Assembly: GCF_016806125.1 (NCBI RefSeq)
Contig: NZ_CP047166.1
Span: 1,922,001 to 1,986,000, forward strand
DNA length: 64,000 nucleotides
Source: Ponticoccus alexandrii
Lineage (GTDB): Bacteria; Pseudomonadota; Alphaproteobacteria; Rhodobacterales; Rhodobacteraceae
Direction of reading: 5' to 3'
The position numbers were made by a program, and so were the translations under genes. Shown here piece by piece: positions 9,889-17,988 of this stretch. Under the pieces are notes generated by a model, which saw only the letters and a list, made by a program, of their open reading frames with translations, was not told where the DNA came from and did no database searches. Every line of letters begins with the position of its first letter. Positions within the stretch are counted from its first letter, which is position 1.

Positions 9889-9966
9889 TTGGGGGCAGGC
9901 CCCCAAACCCCCGTCCGGGGCGCTGCCCCGGGCCCCGAGGTATTTTCGGGACCAAAGAAGGGGGGC
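9889..9966 (+). repeat. Dispersed hairpin-tail repeat, copy D
   Basis: This longer copy carries nested G/C hairpins (GGGGGC-AG-GCCCCC and CGGGGC-GCT-GCCCCG) before the tail GAGGTATTTTCGGGACCAAA. It follows the oxidoreductase gene in the same orientation. A further hairpin, GCCCCC-TTGC-GGGGGC, lies just before it near 9862-9878. Confidence 0.72.
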
Positions 9967-9989
9967 GTTCGCGGGGCTTTTCGGGGGTC

Positions 9990-10493
9990 TCAGTCGGAGC
10001 CGCGGTAGGGTTTGACGTATTGCAGCGCCATGTCCCACGGAAAGAAGATCCATGTGTCCTGGCTGACCTCGGTGATGAAGGTGTCGACCTGCGGGCGGCC
10101 CTGCGGCTTGGCGTAGACCGTGGCAATCTGGGCCTTGGGCATGTGGCCGCGGACGACCTCGAGCGTGCGGCCGGTGTCGACGAGGTCGTCGACCACGAGG
10201 ATGCCGGTGCCGTCGCCTATGACCTGCGGATCGGGGGACTTGATGATCCGGGGGGCCGACTGGGTCTGGTGGTTGTAGCTCTTGACGCTGATCGTATCGA
10301 CCGTGCGGATGTCGAGTTCGCGGGCGACGATCATCGCGGGGGCCATGCCGCCGCGGGTGATGGCGACCACGGCGCGCCACTGGCCCTCGTCCGGGCCCTG
10401 ACCCTGCAGGCGCCAGGCCAGCGCGCGGGCGTCGCGGTGCAGCTGGTCCCAGCTGACGTGAAAGCCCTTCTCGTGGGGCAGGCGGTTGTCCAT
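9990..10493 (-). CDS. gpt: Xanthine phosphoribosyltransferase
   Basis: Gpt salvages xanthine and guanine by joining them to PRPP to give XMP or GMP. The 167-residue length is close to the enterobacterial enzyme. The PRPP-binding signature [13 protein letters not shown] is at about residues 98-110. The flexible-loop region around KSYNHQ is at 71-76, and the base-binding end contains WIFFPWD. ATG 10493 is chosen because sequence upstream in this frame is low-complexity Ser/Pro/Arg shadow. The gene is followed upstream on the same strand by two LysE-type exporters. Confidence 0.93.
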   Translation of the reverse strand: MDNRLPHEKGFHVSWDQLHRDARALAWRLQGQGPDEGQWRAVVAITRGGMAPAMIVARELDIRTVDTISVKSYNHQTQSAPRIIKSPDPQVIGDGTGILVVDDLVDTGRTLEVVRGHMPKAQIATVYAKPQGRPQVDTFITEVSQDTWIFFPWDMALQYVKPYRGSD

Positions 10494-10527
10494 GGGGCTC
10501 TCCTTGGCTTTGGCGGTTGGGGGCGGG

Positions 10528-11139
10528 TCAGGTGAAGGCGATCTTGAGGCCGAAGGCGGCGATGAGCGATCCGAAGGCGCGGTCGATGCGGGCCTTGACG
10601 CGCGCGTAGGCGGTACGGGCCTTCGGCAACGAGAAGACGCGGCTGACAAGGGCGTACCAGAGGCCCTCGTTCAGGGCGATCACGGCGACCAGAGCCGCGC
10701 GGGCGGCCAGAGGCGTCTCGGCGGGCACGAGGCCGACGAAGACGGCGCCGAAGAAGATCGCCGGCTTCGGGTTCGTCGCATAGGTGAGAAAGCCGAAGCG
10801 AAAGGCGGCCCATGCGCTGCGGGGGCGGATCTCGCCCAGTTGCGGCAGCGGGTCGGGGGCGTGGCGCCACATGCCGATGGCGATCCAGAGCAGGAAGAGG
10901 CCGCCGACCACCTTCAGCGCCGTGAAGAGCGGCGGGATCAGCTCGAACAGCAGGACGAGGCCGGCCATGGCACCCGCAGCCCACAAACCGGCGCCAAGGC
11001 CGAATCCCGCCGAAAGCGCCAGTGCCGTGCGCAACCCTTCCGAGGCCGCCGTCCTGACGCAGACCACGAAGGAGGGACCGGGGCTCATGGCGGCGAGAAG
11101 GTGCACGAGAACGACAGAGGCGAAGAGGGCAGGGGTCAT
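10528..11139 (-). CDS. LysE/RhtB-family amino-acid exporter (second of a pair)
   Basis: A 203-residue membrane protein with about six hydrophobic segments. The family signature [18 protein letters not shown] lies near residues 18-35, and [13 protein letters not shown], with the conserved Asn-Pro-Lys, lies in the middle. LysE/RhtB proteins export amino acids such as lysine, homoserine or threonine; the substrate cannot be predicted here. The start at 11139 follows the stop of the neighbouring paralogue after a single base, so the two are co-translated. Sequence resemblance to that neighbour suggests an old tandem duplication. Confidence 0.9.
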   Translation of the reverse strand: MTPALFASVVLVHLLAAMSPGPSFVVCVRTAASEGLRTALALSAGFGLGAGLWAAGAMAGLVLLFELIPPLFTALKVVGGLFLLWIAIGMWRHAPDPLPQLGEIRPRSAWAAFRFGFLTYATNPKPAIFFGAVFVGLVPAETPLAARAALVAVIALNEGLWYALVSRVFSLPKARTAYARVKARIDRAFGSLIAAFGLKIAFT

Positions 11140-11140
11140 C

Positions 11141-11743
11141 CTAGCGGTCCAGCAGGAGCCGCAGGCCGAGCGCGCCGAGGACGACGCCGGCAACGCGGTC
11201 GATTACGGATTTCAACCGCAGGTAGCCTGCCCGGGCGGGCGGTGTCGAAAGCAGGGCCGCGAAAGCGGCGTAGACGGTTGCTTCGACGGCGAGGTGATTG
11301 GCGACGATCAGCGCCTTGTCCGCCAGCGTCAGATCCGGCGGGAAGATCACGATCAGCACCGAGGCGGCGAAGAGGATGCTCTTGGGATTGGCGAGGTTCA
11401 CCAGCATTCCGCCAAGGAAGGCCCGCGCGCCGGGGCTGGCGCTGTCCAAGATCGGCTGTCGCGCGTCGCGCAAGAGCGTGTAGGCCACGTAAAGCAGGTA
11501 CAGCGCGCCTGTCACCTTCAGTGCGAGATAGGCCCAGGGCACCACCGCGAAGACAGCCTTGAGCCCAAGAAGCGCCGCGGCGGTCCAGGTCGCGGCGACG
11601 ATGGCAAGGCCGAAGCCGGTCAAAAGACCGGCGCGGAAGCCCCCGGCGATGGACTGGCGCAGTGCGTAGAGCAGCGCGGGGCCCGGTGCGGCCATGGCGG
11701 CCAGCAGGGTCAGGTTGAAGGCGATGAGATGCGTCAGCGTCAT
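11141..11743 (-). CDS. LysE/RhtB-family amino-acid exporter (first of a pair)
   Basis: A 200-residue protein with the same six-helix plan as its downstream neighbour. Family landmarks are AAPGPALLYALRQSIAGG at about residues 18-35 and NLANPKSILFAASVL in the centre. It ends one base before the next exporter begins. Two adjacent but clearly diverged LysE genes suggest that each serves a different substrate, or that they form a hetero-oligomer. No regulator of the usual LysG type is adjacent. Confidence 0.9.
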   Translation of the reverse strand: MTLTHLIAFNLTLLAAMAAPGPALLYALRQSIAGGFRAGLLTGFGLAIVAATWTAAALLGLKAVFAVVPWAYLALKVTGALYLLYVAYTLLRDARQPILDSASPGARAFLGGMLVNLANPKSILFAASVLIVIFPPDLTLADKALIVANHLAVEATVYAAFAALLSTPPARAGYLRLKSVIDRVAGVVLGALGLRLLLDR

Positions 11744-11839
11744 GTCGAGGCTCCTGCGCGCGAGGCCCGGGTCAGGCGCCGCGTCCGGATAGAGTGGCCG
11801 GAAGGGGCGGGCGCCGCAAGAGGGCGCGCCGCCGCGCGC

Positions 11840-12646
11840 TCAGCCCTTGGTGATGTCGGGGGCGTCCACGGCCTTCATGCCGACGACGTGATAGCCCGCG
11901 TCGACGTGGTGGGTTTCCCCGGTCACGCCGCTGCCCAGATCCGACAGCAGGTAGAGCGCCGAGTTTCCGACGTCCTGGATCGTCACGTTGCGGCGCAGCG
12001 GCGAGTTGTACTCGTTCCACTTCATGATGTAGCGGAAGTCGCCGATGCCCGAGGCCGCCAGCGTCTTGATCGGCCCGGCAGAAATGGCGTTCACCCGGAT
12101 GCCGTCCCTGCCCAGATCCTCGGCAAGATAACGCACCGAGGCCTCGAGCGCCGCCTTGGCCACACCCATGACATTGTAATGCGGCATGATGCGTTCGGCG
12201 CCGTAGTAGGTCAGCGTCAGGGCGCTGCCGCCGCGGTTCATCATCTTCTCGGCCCGCTGCATGACGGCGGTGAAGGAGTAGACGGAAATGTCCATGGTCA
12301 GCTGGAAGTTGCCGCGCGTGGTGTCGACGTAGCGGCCGCGCAACTCGTTCTTGTCGGAAAAGCCTATGGCGTGGACGATGAAGTCGAGATTGTCCCATTC
12401 TTCGGCCAGCGCGTTGAACAGCATGTCGATGCTGCCCTCGTCACCCACGTCGCAGGGCAGCACGATCGAGGACCCCAGCTGCGCCGCGAGCGGATCGACC
12501 CGCTTCTTCAGCGCCTCGCCCTGATAGGAGAAGGCCAGTTCTGCCCCTGCGTCGCCAAGCGCCTTGGCGATGCCCCAGGCGATCGACTTGTCGTTTGCCA
12601 GCCCCATGATCAGGCCGCGTTTTCCCGTCATCAAGCCGTTCGACAT
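11840..12646 (-). CDS. fabI: Enoyl-[acyl-carrier-protein] reductase (NADH)
   Basis: FabI performs the last reduction of each fatty-acid elongation cycle. The 268-residue protein has the NADH-binding start [18 protein letters not shown], and the catalytic Tyr-x6-Lys is Y157 and K164 in YNVMGVAK. The nucleotide-side segments CDVGD and HAIGFSDK are present. ATG 12646 has a strong ribosome binding site, GGAAGGGG, and upstream residues in the frame are not family-like. It is divergent from pdxH with a gap of 136 bases. Confidence 0.97.
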   Translation of the reverse strand: MSNGLMTGKRGLIMGLANDKSIAWGIAKALGDAGAELAFSYQGEALKKRVDPLAAQLGSSIVLPCDVGDEGSIDMLFNALAEEWDNLDFIVHAIGFSDKNELRGRYVDTTRGNFQLTMDISVYSFTAVMQRAEKMMNRGGSALTLTYYGAERIMPHYNVMGVAKAALEASVRYLAEDLGRDGIRVNAISAGPIKTLAASGIGDFRYIMKWNEYNSPLRRNVTIQDVGNSALYLLSDLGSGVTGETHHVDAGYHVVGMKAVDAPDITKG

Positions 12647-12782
12647 GACCACCCCTTCCACCTGTGGTTTATTTCTGCGTCGTTTAGGCGATGGTCCCGT
12701 GGTCTTCAAGACCGCTTTGCTGTTAAGCCATCTTGAAGCCGCCCCCGAGCGGCCCATCGTCCGCCTGCGCAGGAGACCCGAG

Positions 12783-13388
12783 ATGAGCGACAGAACAGGC
12801 ATTTTCGCCGGAGACGACCCCTTTGCCATCGCCCGTGCCTGGCTGAATGAGGCCGAGCGGAGCGAAGCCAACGATCCCAATGCCATTGCCCTGTCCACCG
12901 TGGATGCCGATGGCCTGCCCAACGCGCGCATGGTTCTGCTGAAGGAGATCGAGGCCGATGCCTTTGTCTTTTACACCAACTACGGATCGGTGAAGGCCCG
13001 GGAAATCGAGGGCTCTGGCAAGGCGGCTTTTGTCATGCACTGGAAGTCCCTGCGCCGCCAGATCCGCGTGCGCGGCACGGTCGAGCGCGAGGACGGCCCG
13101 CAGGCGGATGCCTATTACGCCTCGCGTTCGCTCAAGAGCCGCCTCGGGGCCTGGGCCTCGGACCAGAGCCAGCCGCTGTCGTCGCGCACCGCCCTGATGG
13201 CCGAGGTGGCGAAGGTGACGGCCCGCGAAGGCACCGATCCCGCGCGCCCGCCGTTTTGGGGCGGCTACCGGATCTGCCCGACAGAGATCGAATTCTGGGC
13301 AGATGGCGCTTTTCGGTTGCACGATCGCTTCCGGTGGAGCCGGGAAGCAATAACGACAGAGTGGAGTGTATTGCGTCTGTGTCCGTGA
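12783..13388 (+). CDS. pdxH: Pyridoxamine 5'-phosphate oxidase
   Basis: PdxH uses FMN and oxygen to oxidise pyridoxine or pyridoxamine phosphate to PLP. The 201-residue protein has the FMN-binding segments [33 protein letters not shown] and [17 protein letters not shown], and the closing FRLHDRFRW motif. ATG 12783 follows GGAGACCCGAG. A longer frame upstream runs through the fabI control region and is not used. The extreme C-terminus (WSVLRLCP) deviates slightly from the usual ending but is intact. Confidence 0.96.
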   Translation: MSDRTGIFAGDDPFAIARAWLNEAERSEANDPNAIALSTVDADGLPNARMVLLKEIEADAFVFYTNYGSVKAREIEGSGKAAFVMHWKSLRRQIRVRGTVEREDGPQADAYYASRSLKSRLGAWASDQSQPLSSRTALMAEVAKVTAREGTDPARPPFWGGYRICPTEIEFWADGAFRLHDRFRWSREAITTEWSVLRLCP

Positions 13389-13394
13389 CAGTCG

Positions 13395-13429
13395 ATTGAC
13401 GTTGCTTTATCTTTTCATGTCACGTCAAT
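13395..13429. promoter_or_regulatory. Perfect 8-base inverted repeat, spacer 19
   Basis: ATTGACGT (13395-13402) and ACGTCAAT (13422-13429) are exact inverse complements, centred about 27 bases apart, just after pdxH and about 110 bases before the cold-shock gene. Both arms contain TTGACG. It may be an operator or part of paired promoters; the function is unknown. Confidence 0.4.
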
Positions 13430-13536
13430 TGCGTGGGCGCGACTTTGCTATGTCCTCTGACACAAAAAGACGGTAAACCTCTCTTGCGCGTGAGGGACAT
13501 TCTGTTCCAAGCTTTGCGTGGGGATAAGTCGGTATA

Positions 13537-14076
13537 GTGGACTCGGATTTGACGACGACCAGCAGCGAAGCGGCGCCGGTATCTGGCAGGGTGAAGTGGT
13601 TCGACCCTTCCAAGGGCTTTGGATTCGTGATCGCTGATGATGGCGGGCCGGATATACTTCTGCATGCCAATGTCCTGCGGAACTTCGGACAAAGCTCTGT
13701 CGCCGATGGCGCCCGGATCGAGATCGCGGTTCAGAAGACCGAGCGCGGCGTTCAGGCCACGCAGGTGCTGAAGATCGAACCGCCCGAACCCGAATCCGGG
13801 GTCCCGCTGGCGGATTTCGAGAACATCGACCCGGACGTCATGGCCAATGCGCCGCTGGAACCCGCCCGGGTGAAGTGGTTCGACAAGGCCAAGGGTTTCG
13901 GGTTTGCAAATGTCTTCGGAAAGCCGGAAGATGTGTTCATTCATATCGAGGTCCTGCGCCGCTCGGGCCTGGCGGATCTGCAACCGGGCGAGGCCCTTGC
14001 AATCCGCGTGGTCGACGGCAAGCGCGGGCGAATGGCGATGGAAGTGCACGCATGGGAAACCGCCTTGTCGCGTTGA
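13537..14076 (+). CDS. Cold-shock protein with two cold-shock domains
   Basis: A 179-residue protein with two CSD domains in tandem. The first is at about residues 15-82 and the second at about 107-175. Each has a nucleic-acid-binding RNP1-like face: GRVKWFDPSKGFGFV and ARVKWFDKAKGFGFA, with the RNP2-like DILLHANVL and DVFIHIEVL. They bind single-stranded RNA or DNA. An acidic linker (EPPEPESG) joins them. The start is GTG 13537, preceded by GGGGATAAG. The 3' end overlaps the next gene by 25 bases. Double-CSD proteins are frequent in alphaproteobacteria and are often stationary-phase or stress linked. Confidence 0.93.
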   Translation: MDSDLTTTSSEAAPVSGRVKWFDPSKGFGFVIADDGGPDILLHANVLRNFGQSSVADGARIEIAVQKTERGVQATQVLKIEPPEPESGVPLADFENIDPDVMANAPLEPARVKWFDKAKGFGFANVFGKPEDVFIHIEVLRRSGLADLQPGEALAIRVVDGKRGRMAMEVHAWETALSR

Positions 14077-14927
14077 GTTCGGTTCTGGGGCTGTGTCTGG
14101 CAACGGCGCTTTACGCTGCCGACAACGGGTCGGAGAGCCTTCCGGTGCCACCCGAACCGGCCGAAGTCCGGGGCGCGGACGCGCCTGATCCAGTTGCCGG
14201 GCAGGCGGCCGAAGTGACAGACCCCGCGCCTGAAGTGCCCGACGATCCCGAAGAGAGTGCCGCAGGGGACAGTGGCGCGGCAGCGGCCGATCTTGCGGCG
14301 ACCGAACCGGTTGCGGCTGGCGATGCCGCCGACGATGTCCCGTCCACGGGCGATGCGCTTGCGGCCTCCGATTTGCCGTCCTCTGCGCCGGAACGCAAGG
14401 ACCCTGCCGCCGCCCCGGCAGAAGACATGATCATCGCACCGATCGGCGACGAGGTTCTGGACGCGCCGGAAGGCGGTGCCACGCTTCTGGCCGGGGATTT
14501 CCCGCCGGTCGACCCGACGGCGCCGGCCTGCCGCGAGGACACGATCCTGCTGCGGGGCGACTTCGGTAAGGCGCGTTTCTCGGTGCAGGTGGCGGATGAC
14601 GGTCCCAAGCGCGCGCGGGGGCTGATGCACGTCAAATCGATGCCGCCCAGTTTCGGCATGCTCTTCGTTTATCCCTCTGCGCGGCCCGTCTCTTTCTGGA
14701 TGAAGAACACGCTCATTCCGCTCGACATGATCTTCGCGGACCAGCATGGCGTGGTCCAGCGGGTTCACTCTATGGCGCAACCGCGCGATCTGACGCAGAT
14801 TCCTGGCGGCGACAGCATCCAGTACGTGCTGGAAATCAACGGCGGGATGGCGAACATGCTGGGGATCAAGCCCGGCAGCCAGATGCGCCACCCGGCCATT
14901 TCCGATCCGTCCTGGCGCTGCAACTGA
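14052..14927 (+). CDS. Exported DUF192 protein with a long acidic Ala/Pro-rich linker
   Basis: A 291-residue protein that begins inside the end of the cold-shock gene. Residues 1-22 form a signal peptide (LVALSSVLGLCLATALYA). Residues of about 24-165 are low complexity, rich in Ala, Asp, Glu, Pro and Ser. The C-terminal part from about 170 is a DUF192 domain, with RARGLMHVKSMP, FWMKNTLIPLDMIF and NMLGIKPGSQ as landmarks. DUF192 proteins are usually about 150 residues and lack such a linker. The function of DUF192 is not established. The 25-base overlap implies translational coupling to the cold-shock protein. Confidence 0.88.
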   Translation: MGNRLVALSSVLGLCLATALYAADNGSESLPVPPEPAEVRGADAPDPVAGQAAEVTDPAPEVPDDPEESAAGDSGAAAADLAATEPVAAGDAADDVPSTGDALAASDLPSSAPERKDPAAAPAEDMIIAPIGDEVLDAPEGGATLLAGDFPPVDPTAPACREDTILLRGDFGKARFSVQVADDGPKRARGLMHVKSMPPSFGMLFVYPSARPVSFWMKNTLIPLDMIFADQHGVVQRVHSMAQPRDLTQIPGGDSIQYVLEINGGMANMLGIKPGSQMRHPAISDPSWRCN

Positions 14928-15064
14928 TGGGCAGCGGTCACGGCATCCGGCCCGTGACGTGGCCGTCCGGAATGCCCGCGGCACGCTATTCCTGACCCGG
15001 GGCCAGACGCCGGGCGCTTTTGGGCTTTCCTTCGCGGCTCGCGGGCGGTAAACGCCGGGCCTAT

Positions 15065-15141
15065 CGGGGCGTAGCGCAGCCTGGTAGCGCGTCTGTTTTG
15101 GGTACAGAAGGTCGTGAGTTCGAATCTCGCCGCCCCGACCA
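15065..15141 (+). tRNA. tRNA-Pro (anticodon TGG)
   Basis: A complete cloverleaf of 77 bases. The acceptor arms CGGGGCG (15065-15071) and CGCCCCG (15131-15137) pair fully and are followed by discriminator A and an encoded CCA. The anticodon stem TCTGT/ACAGA encloses loop TTTGGGT with anticodon TGG. The T-loop is TTCGAAT. It reads CCA and, through wobble, other Pro codons. No other tRNA is adjacent. Confidence 0.97.
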
Positions 15142-15190
15142 TTTCCAGCACCTTCCACTCAGCCCCCTGCCTCTGGCATTGTCACCTTTT

Positions 15191-15204
15191 TGCGACAGGT
15201 CGCA
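15191..15204. promoter_or_regulatory. Palindrome TGCGAC-AG-GTCGCA
   Basis: A perfect six-base inverted repeat with a two-base centre, 50 bases after the tRNA and 137 bases before the secreted barrel gene. It could be an operator for that gene or part of a tRNA 3' structure. It is preceded, not followed, by a T5 run. Confidence 0.4.
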
Positions 15205-15340
15205 GGGGCAATTTACACCTTATTAAGAATCTTACGCTGGGGAACCTTCGGGCGGGATATCAAGGGACATCTTTCAGGCGTGGCCGAACACATTTTCAGC
15301 GTCTCGGTCGAAGATACAAATTTCAAGAGGGAGCTCTCTT

Positions 15341-17233
15341 ATGAAGCAGCCAGTATCCCGCATCGCTCTTTTGGTAGCTTTGGGCGGAATCGTCCCCGGC
15401 ATCGCGGCAGCACAGGAAATCATCGACAACGGCACGGTCCAGCTGGGCATCAACCCGCGCGGCAACCTCGTCACCGGCGGAATCGGTCTGACCTTCCTGC
15501 CGACCAGTGGCGAGACGCTGGCACCGGGCTGTGCCTGCGAAGGCTGGGGCATCGCCGATCTGACCTCGGGCGCCTTCGGCATGGCCGGGCAGAGCTTCGG
15601 CTTCGCCAACATCGGCCCCGGCACGATCGTCGCCTCAGGAACCGGCACCGACGCGGCCTCGGGCGGCGACTCTGCGATCAGCACCGTCACCGTGACCGAT
15701 GGCGCCTTCGTCGTGGATGTCGAACATGACTTCTCTCCCTCATCCTCCGACAATCTGTACCAGGTGGACGTGACCCTGTTGAACGCGGGTGCCGCCGAAA
15801 TCGGCCAGCTGGTCTATCGCCGCGCGATGGACTGGGACGTGCCGCCCACGGAATTTTCGGAATTCGTCACGCTCCAGGGCTGGCCCGCCTCGCGCCTGAT
15901 CGGAAGCTCTGACGACGGCTTCGTCTCGGGCAACCCGAACGTGCCGCTGAGCACCCTCGCCGGCGACGCCGTTCTGAACGGCAACTTCACCGACAGCGGT
16001 CCGGCGGACCATGGCGCGGCCTTCGACTTCTCCTTCGGGACGGTTGCAGCCGGCGACGAGGCCGATTTCACCATCTTCTACGGTGCCGCCGCATCCGAGG
16101 ACGACGCCCTGATGGCGCTGTCGGACGTGGGCGCCGAGGTCTACTCGCTGGGCCAGCCCAGCAGCCCGGACGGTGCCACGCTGGGTGTGCCGAACACCTT
16201 CATCTTCGGCTTCGCCGGGGTCGGCGGCACGCCGATCGGCGGACCTGTCGGTCATGCGATCTCGCCGTTGGGCGATCTTGTCCTGATGGGGACCAACCAC
16301 CACCTCGACATGGCGACGACGCGGTTCGACGCGCTGTCCTTCTCGTCGCTCAGCGCGGCCAGCGTCTCGACCCAGGGCGACGCGCTGATGGCCCTTGGCG
16401 GGTTGAAATTCTCGCTGACCGGGCTTGGCGCAAGCGGTGAATTCGACTCGACCACCAACAACACCGGGCTGGATTACACCGCGCGCTACTTCGGCCTGAA
16501 CGCCGAGTACAGCATGGGCCGCGCCGCGGGCTTCGAGCGCTCGCTGATCGGCGCCAGCTTCGGCAAAGAGAGCTTCGACGCCGACCGCAAGGACGACCTC
16601 GGCTCTCTCGACGGGACGATCAAGTTCGCCTCGGTCTATGCGGCAGGGTACAATCCCAGTGGCCTCTTCGGCGACGTGCATCTGTTCCACGGCAATATCG
16701 AGATCGACCAGACCCGCATCGGCGTGATGAACACCTTCTCGTCGAACCCCGATGCGGACCAGCGCGGCGCGCGCATCCGGCTTGGCTACAACTTCGGCCC
16801 CGAAGTCATCAAGATGCCGGGATCGCTTGGGTTCTACGGCGAGATCACCCGCAGCAACACCAGCTTCGACAGCTTCAGCGAAGACAACAACGGCGTGACC
16901 ACCGATGCCTTCGACATCGACAGCAACATCGTCGGGATCGGCACGCGCTATGCCTACGAGGCCGCGAAGTCGAACGGCACGCTTTACGGTTACTTCGACC
17001 TCTCCGCGATGAAGGACACCATGGCGAAGGATTTCTCGGTGACCCAGACGACTGCGGGCGGCGCGAGCTTCCAGACCGCTGTTGACGGACGGGACGATAT
17101 GTTCGGCAAGGCTTCGGCCATGGTCGGCTTCGACTTCAACAACGGCCTTCAGGGCCGCCTGGAAGGGCAGCGGATCTTCGGCAACGGGCGCTCGGAGAAT
17201 TCGGTTTCCTTCACCATCGGCATGGTGTTCTGA
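15341..17233 (+). CDS. Secreted protein with autotransporter-like C-terminal beta-barrel
   Basis: A 630-residue exported protein. Residues 1-24 are a signal peptide ending in AAA. Residues of about 25-300 form a beta-rich domain that includes YRRAMDWDVPPTEF, a motif I associate with secreted or surface proteins of unknown role. From about 320 onward, alternating hydrophobic and polar strands run to the C-terminus SVSFTIGMVF. The final phenylalanine is the usual signal for BAM-dependent barrel insertion. This suggests an outer-membrane protein displaying the N-terminal domain. AAGAGGGAG precedes ATG 15341. It is monocistronic and has a strong terminator. The function is unknown. Confidence 0.85.
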   Translation: MKQPVSRIALLVALGGIVPGIAAAQEIIDNGTVQLGINPRGNLVTGGIGLTFLPTSGETLAPGCACEGWGIADLTSGAFGMAGQSFGFANIGPGTIVASGTGTDAASGGDSAISTVTVTDGAFVVDVEHDFSPSSSDNLYQVDVTLLNAGAAEIGQLVYRRAMDWDVPPTEFSEFVTLQGWPASRLIGSSDDGFVSGNPNVPLSTLAGDAVLNGNFTDSGPADHGAAFDFSFGTVAAGDEADFTIFYGAAASEDDALMALSDVGAEVYSLGQPSSPDGATLGVPNTFIFGFAGVGGTPIGGPVGHAISPLGDLVLMGTNHHLDMATTRFDALSFSSLSAASVSTQGDALMALGGLKFSLTGLGASGEFDSTTNNTGLDYTARYFGLNAEYSMGRAAGFERSLIGASFGKESFDADRKDDLGSLDGTIKFASVYAAGYNPSGLFGDVHLFHGNIEIDQTRIGVMNTFSSNPDADQRGARIRLGYNFGPEVIKMPGSLGFYGEITRSNTSFDSFSEDNNGVTTDAFDIDSNIVGIGTRYAYEAAKSNGTLYGYFDLSAMKDTMAKDFSVTQTTAGGASFQTAVDGRDDMFGKASAMVGFDFNNGLQGRLEGQRIFGNGRSENSVSFTIGMVF

Positions 17234-17259
17234 CCCCGGGCCACAGTCACATTCCTAGG

Positions 17260-17290
17260 CACCCCGGACGCGTTGCGCCCGGGGTGTTTT
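17260..17290 (+). terminator. Rho-independent terminator of the secreted barrel gene
   Basis: CACCCCGG (17260-17267) pairs with CCGGGGTG (17279-17286) and is followed by TTTT. It lies 27 bases after the stop codon, a textbook position. Confidence 0.85.
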
Positions 17291-17627
17291 CATGTCCAGG
17301 GACAGGCAGGCGGCCGGCCCCTGCCTGACCTGACACCGGTCCCGATAGGGGGCAGGGCGGCGGACACACCCTGCGTCATCCCGGACCCGAAGGTGCGGCG
17401 CCGTGGCGCCGGGCCGACTCTGTGCACAGTTTTCTGACGTAGGGTCGCTGCATCCTTCTTTGCGGTAGAAACAGGCGTTTGCCCGCAAAGCAGGCAGGGG
17501 TTTTCGAATCGCCTATCTGGGGAGATATGACGGTTGCCTGTGTCATTCCCGCTATATGTGGTGCACGACTGCCGCAATTGCCTCTGGCACGGATGCGCTG
17601 GCGGAAGACCGGCCTTCGAACAGGGGC

Positions 17628-17636
17628 TGTGGATAA
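17628..17636 (-). promoter_or_regulatory. Perfect DnaA box
   Basis: TGTGGATAA is the exact complement of the consensus TTATCCACA. It lies 353 bases upstream of nrdJ. Confidence 0.55.
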
Positions 17637-17682
17637 ACCTCGGGATCAATACGGCTTTTCGCTGGCTTTGCGGGGCCGGAAC

Positions 17683-17691
17683 TCATCCACA
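17683..17691 (+). promoter_or_regulatory. Near-consensus DnaA box
   Basis: TCATCCACA differs from TTATCCACA at one base and lies 47 bases from the first box, in inverted orientation. Confidence 0.45.
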
Positions 17692-17780
17692 GTCTGTGAG
17701 TGAATCGGGGACTGCCACTGCCTCTTGTGGGGCCGGAAAGGGTCAACACAAAATATATGGAAAATTCCCAAAAAACTTCG

Positions 17781-17846
17781 TTGACCTGTGGCGGTCAGAT
17801 TAGCCATGTTGTGCGGGCCGGTTGGGGATGCCACTAGATGTTGTGG
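17781..17846 (+). promoter_or_regulatory. nrdJ: nrdJ promoter region with two NrdR-type boxes
   Basis: The downstream box CCACTAGATGTTGTGG (17831-17846) closely matches the NrdR consensus, ACACTATATATTGTGT-like. A weaker box (17799-17814) shares the right half ATGTTGTG exactly and starts 32 bases upstream, about three helical turns, as is usual for NrdR pairs. A possible -35 TTGACC (17781-17786) precedes box one, which would overlap the -10. NrdR represses ribonucleotide reductase genes when dATP is high. Confidence 0.65.
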
Positions 17847-17988
17847 CAAAGAGCGGCGCCAAGGACAGAGTGACACGATATCCAGCGGCGGGAACGGGCA
17901 GTTCCGCAACGCGATCGTCTTTCTGCCCCGCGCGGACCCCCAAACCGTCAGGTGACTATCAGCGACAGACCGCTTCAGGGGCAGCACA

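Larger units (their letters stand above)
17234..17988. other. 755-base intergenic region upstream of nrdJ
   Basis: It holds the terminator of the barrel gene, two DnaA-box-like sites, a short AT-rich stretch (17743-17780) and two NrdR-type boxes, described separately. I see no gene in it. The frames on either strand have no family features. A full cobalamin riboswitch could not be assembled, although a GCCACTG motif occurs near 17714. Confidence 0.7.

Noticed and set aside
17600-17800. Replication origin
   Set aside because: Only two DnaA boxes and a short AT-rich patch are present, with no parAB, dnaA or gid genes near. It fits gene regulation better.
17290-17988. Cobalamin riboswitch for nrdJ
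   Set aside because: A GCCACTG motif occurs near 17714, but no B12-box or matching stems could be assembled around it. NrdR sites explain control better.
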